A stretch of 5,507 nt of DNA from positions 1-5,507 of the forward strand of contig JAEYTQ010000665.1 of assembly GCA_023433965.1 (NCBI GenBank), read 5' to 3'. Below are positions 4,960 through 5,507 of this stretch, piece by piece. The notes below the pieces were generated by a model, which saw only the letters and a program-made list of their open reading frames with translations, was not told where the DNA came from and did not search any database. Both the position numbers and the translations under genes were made by a program. Numbering within the stretch: the stretch's first letter is position 1; each line of letters opens with the position of its first letter. Source of the DNA: Pseudomonadota bacterium. GTDB taxonomy: Bacteria > Pseudomonadota > Alphaproteobacteria > Rhizobiales > Xanthobacteraceae.

Positions 4960-5507
4960 ATGACCTCCCTCTACACCCTCGTTTTCGATCTCGACGGCAC
5001 GCTCGTGGATACGGCGCCGGACCTGATCACCGCGCTCAATTATGTGCTCGATCGCGAAGGCCTGCCGCCGGTGCCGATGGCCTCGGCCCGCAACATGATC
5101 GGCGCCGGGGCGCGCAAGCTGATCGAACGAGGGCTGGAGGCCGAGGGCCGCGCCGTCACCCCCGCCGACATGGACCGCATGACGGCCGATTTCATCGCCT
5201 ATTACGCCGACCATATCGCGGTCGAATCCCGCCCCTTCGAGGGATTGGAGGCCGCGCTGGACCAGTTTGCCGCCCAAGGACATCGCCTCGCGGTCTGCAC
5301 CAACAAGCTGGAATGGCTGTCCAAGCGGCTCCTGGACCAACTCGACCTCACCCGCCACTTTGCCGCGATCTGCGGCGCCGACACATTTGGCGTCCAGAAG
5401 CCCGATCCGACCATCTTTCGTGAAACCGTGGCGCGCGCCGGCGGGGACGTGAAGGCCAGCATCATGGTCGGCGATGCCGGAACCGACGTCGGCGTCGCCC
5501 GGCGGGC
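4960..5507 (+). CDS. gph: Phosphoglycolate phosphatase, HAD family (3' end cut by window edge)
   Basis: The gene hydrolyses 2-phosphoglycolate to glycolate, removing a product of Rubisco oxygenation and DNA repair; action is cytosolic and Mg-dependent. The frame from ATG 4960 is open to the right edge, giving 182 residues. HAD motif I is FDLDGTLVDT with nucleophile Asp10 and acid/base Asp12; a helical cap spans roughly 18-90; motif II is VCTNK with Thr114; motif III has Lys147 in GVQKPDP; motif IV is VGDAGTD with Asp172 and Asp176. All catalytic residues are present, and about 40-50 C-terminal residues are missing compared with the usual 220-230. Upstream of the ATG there is no good Shine-Dalgarno match, but motif I begins at the expected distance from the N-terminus, so the start is likely right. 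Divergent from rpiA. A different HAD phosphatase substrate is possible, though Gph is by far the best fit. Confidence 0.92.
   Translation, partial: MTSLYTLVFDLDGTLVDTAPDLITALNYVLDREGLPPVPMASARNMIGAGARKLIERGLEAEGRAVTPADMDRMTADFIAYYADHIAVESRPFEGLEAALDQFAAQGHRLAVCTNKLEWLSKRLLDQLDLTRHFAAICGADTFGVQKPDPTIFRETVARAGGDVKASIMVGDAGTDVGVARR

Overview
The window looks like a chromosomal segment of a GC-rich alphaproteobacterium, most likely Bradyrhizobium or a close relative. This rests on strong G/C bias at third codon positions, the style of the proteins (RpiA, plant-type glutathione reductase, DUF2059 protein) and their arrangement. The genus is an inference from recognition, not from a search.

Layout, left to right: (1) positions 1-196 hold the C-terminal end of a plus-strand carboxylate-amine ligase of the GCS2/YbdK type. 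(2) A 78-bp convergent gap follows. (3) A minus-strand gene (275-583) encodes a small 102-residue helical protein and has a near-consensus sigma-70-type promoter at 608-636. (4) A 364-bp gene-free stretch (584-947) holds that promoter and three consecutive inverted repeats. (5) A plus-strand gene (948-2087) encodes a two-cupin protein of unknown function. (6) Only 8 bp separate its stop from the stop of the minus-strand gor gene. (7) The minus-strand cluster, in transcription order, is rpiA (ribose-5-phosphate isomerase A), a secreted DUF2059 protein, and gor (NADPH glutathione reductase). rpiA and the DUF2059 gene overlap by ATGA, and 46 bp separate the DUF2059 gene from gor, so this is very probably one operon. 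(8) A 164-bp divergent promoter region with two perfect palindromes separates rpiA from (9) gph (plus strand, from 4960), a HAD-family phosphoglycolate phosphatase cut by the right window edge.

How the genes fit together: RpiA (non-oxidative pentose phosphate and Calvin cycle) and Gph (removal of 2-phosphoglycolate) both serve sugar-phosphate metabolism. Gor uses NADPH, supplied largely by the pentose-phosphate pathway, to keep glutathione reduced. The DUF2059 protein is predicted to be exported to the periplasm and has no known role here. The cupin and the small helical protein are the only genes whose function is really open.

Most of the window is ordinary core-type gene content. I saw no mobile element, CRISPR array, tRNA, rRNA or toxin-antitoxin pair, and no convincing new biological system. 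The items most worth a second look are the cupin protein, the small helical protein with its strong promoter, the structured stretch at 711-841, and the palindromes between rpiA and gph.
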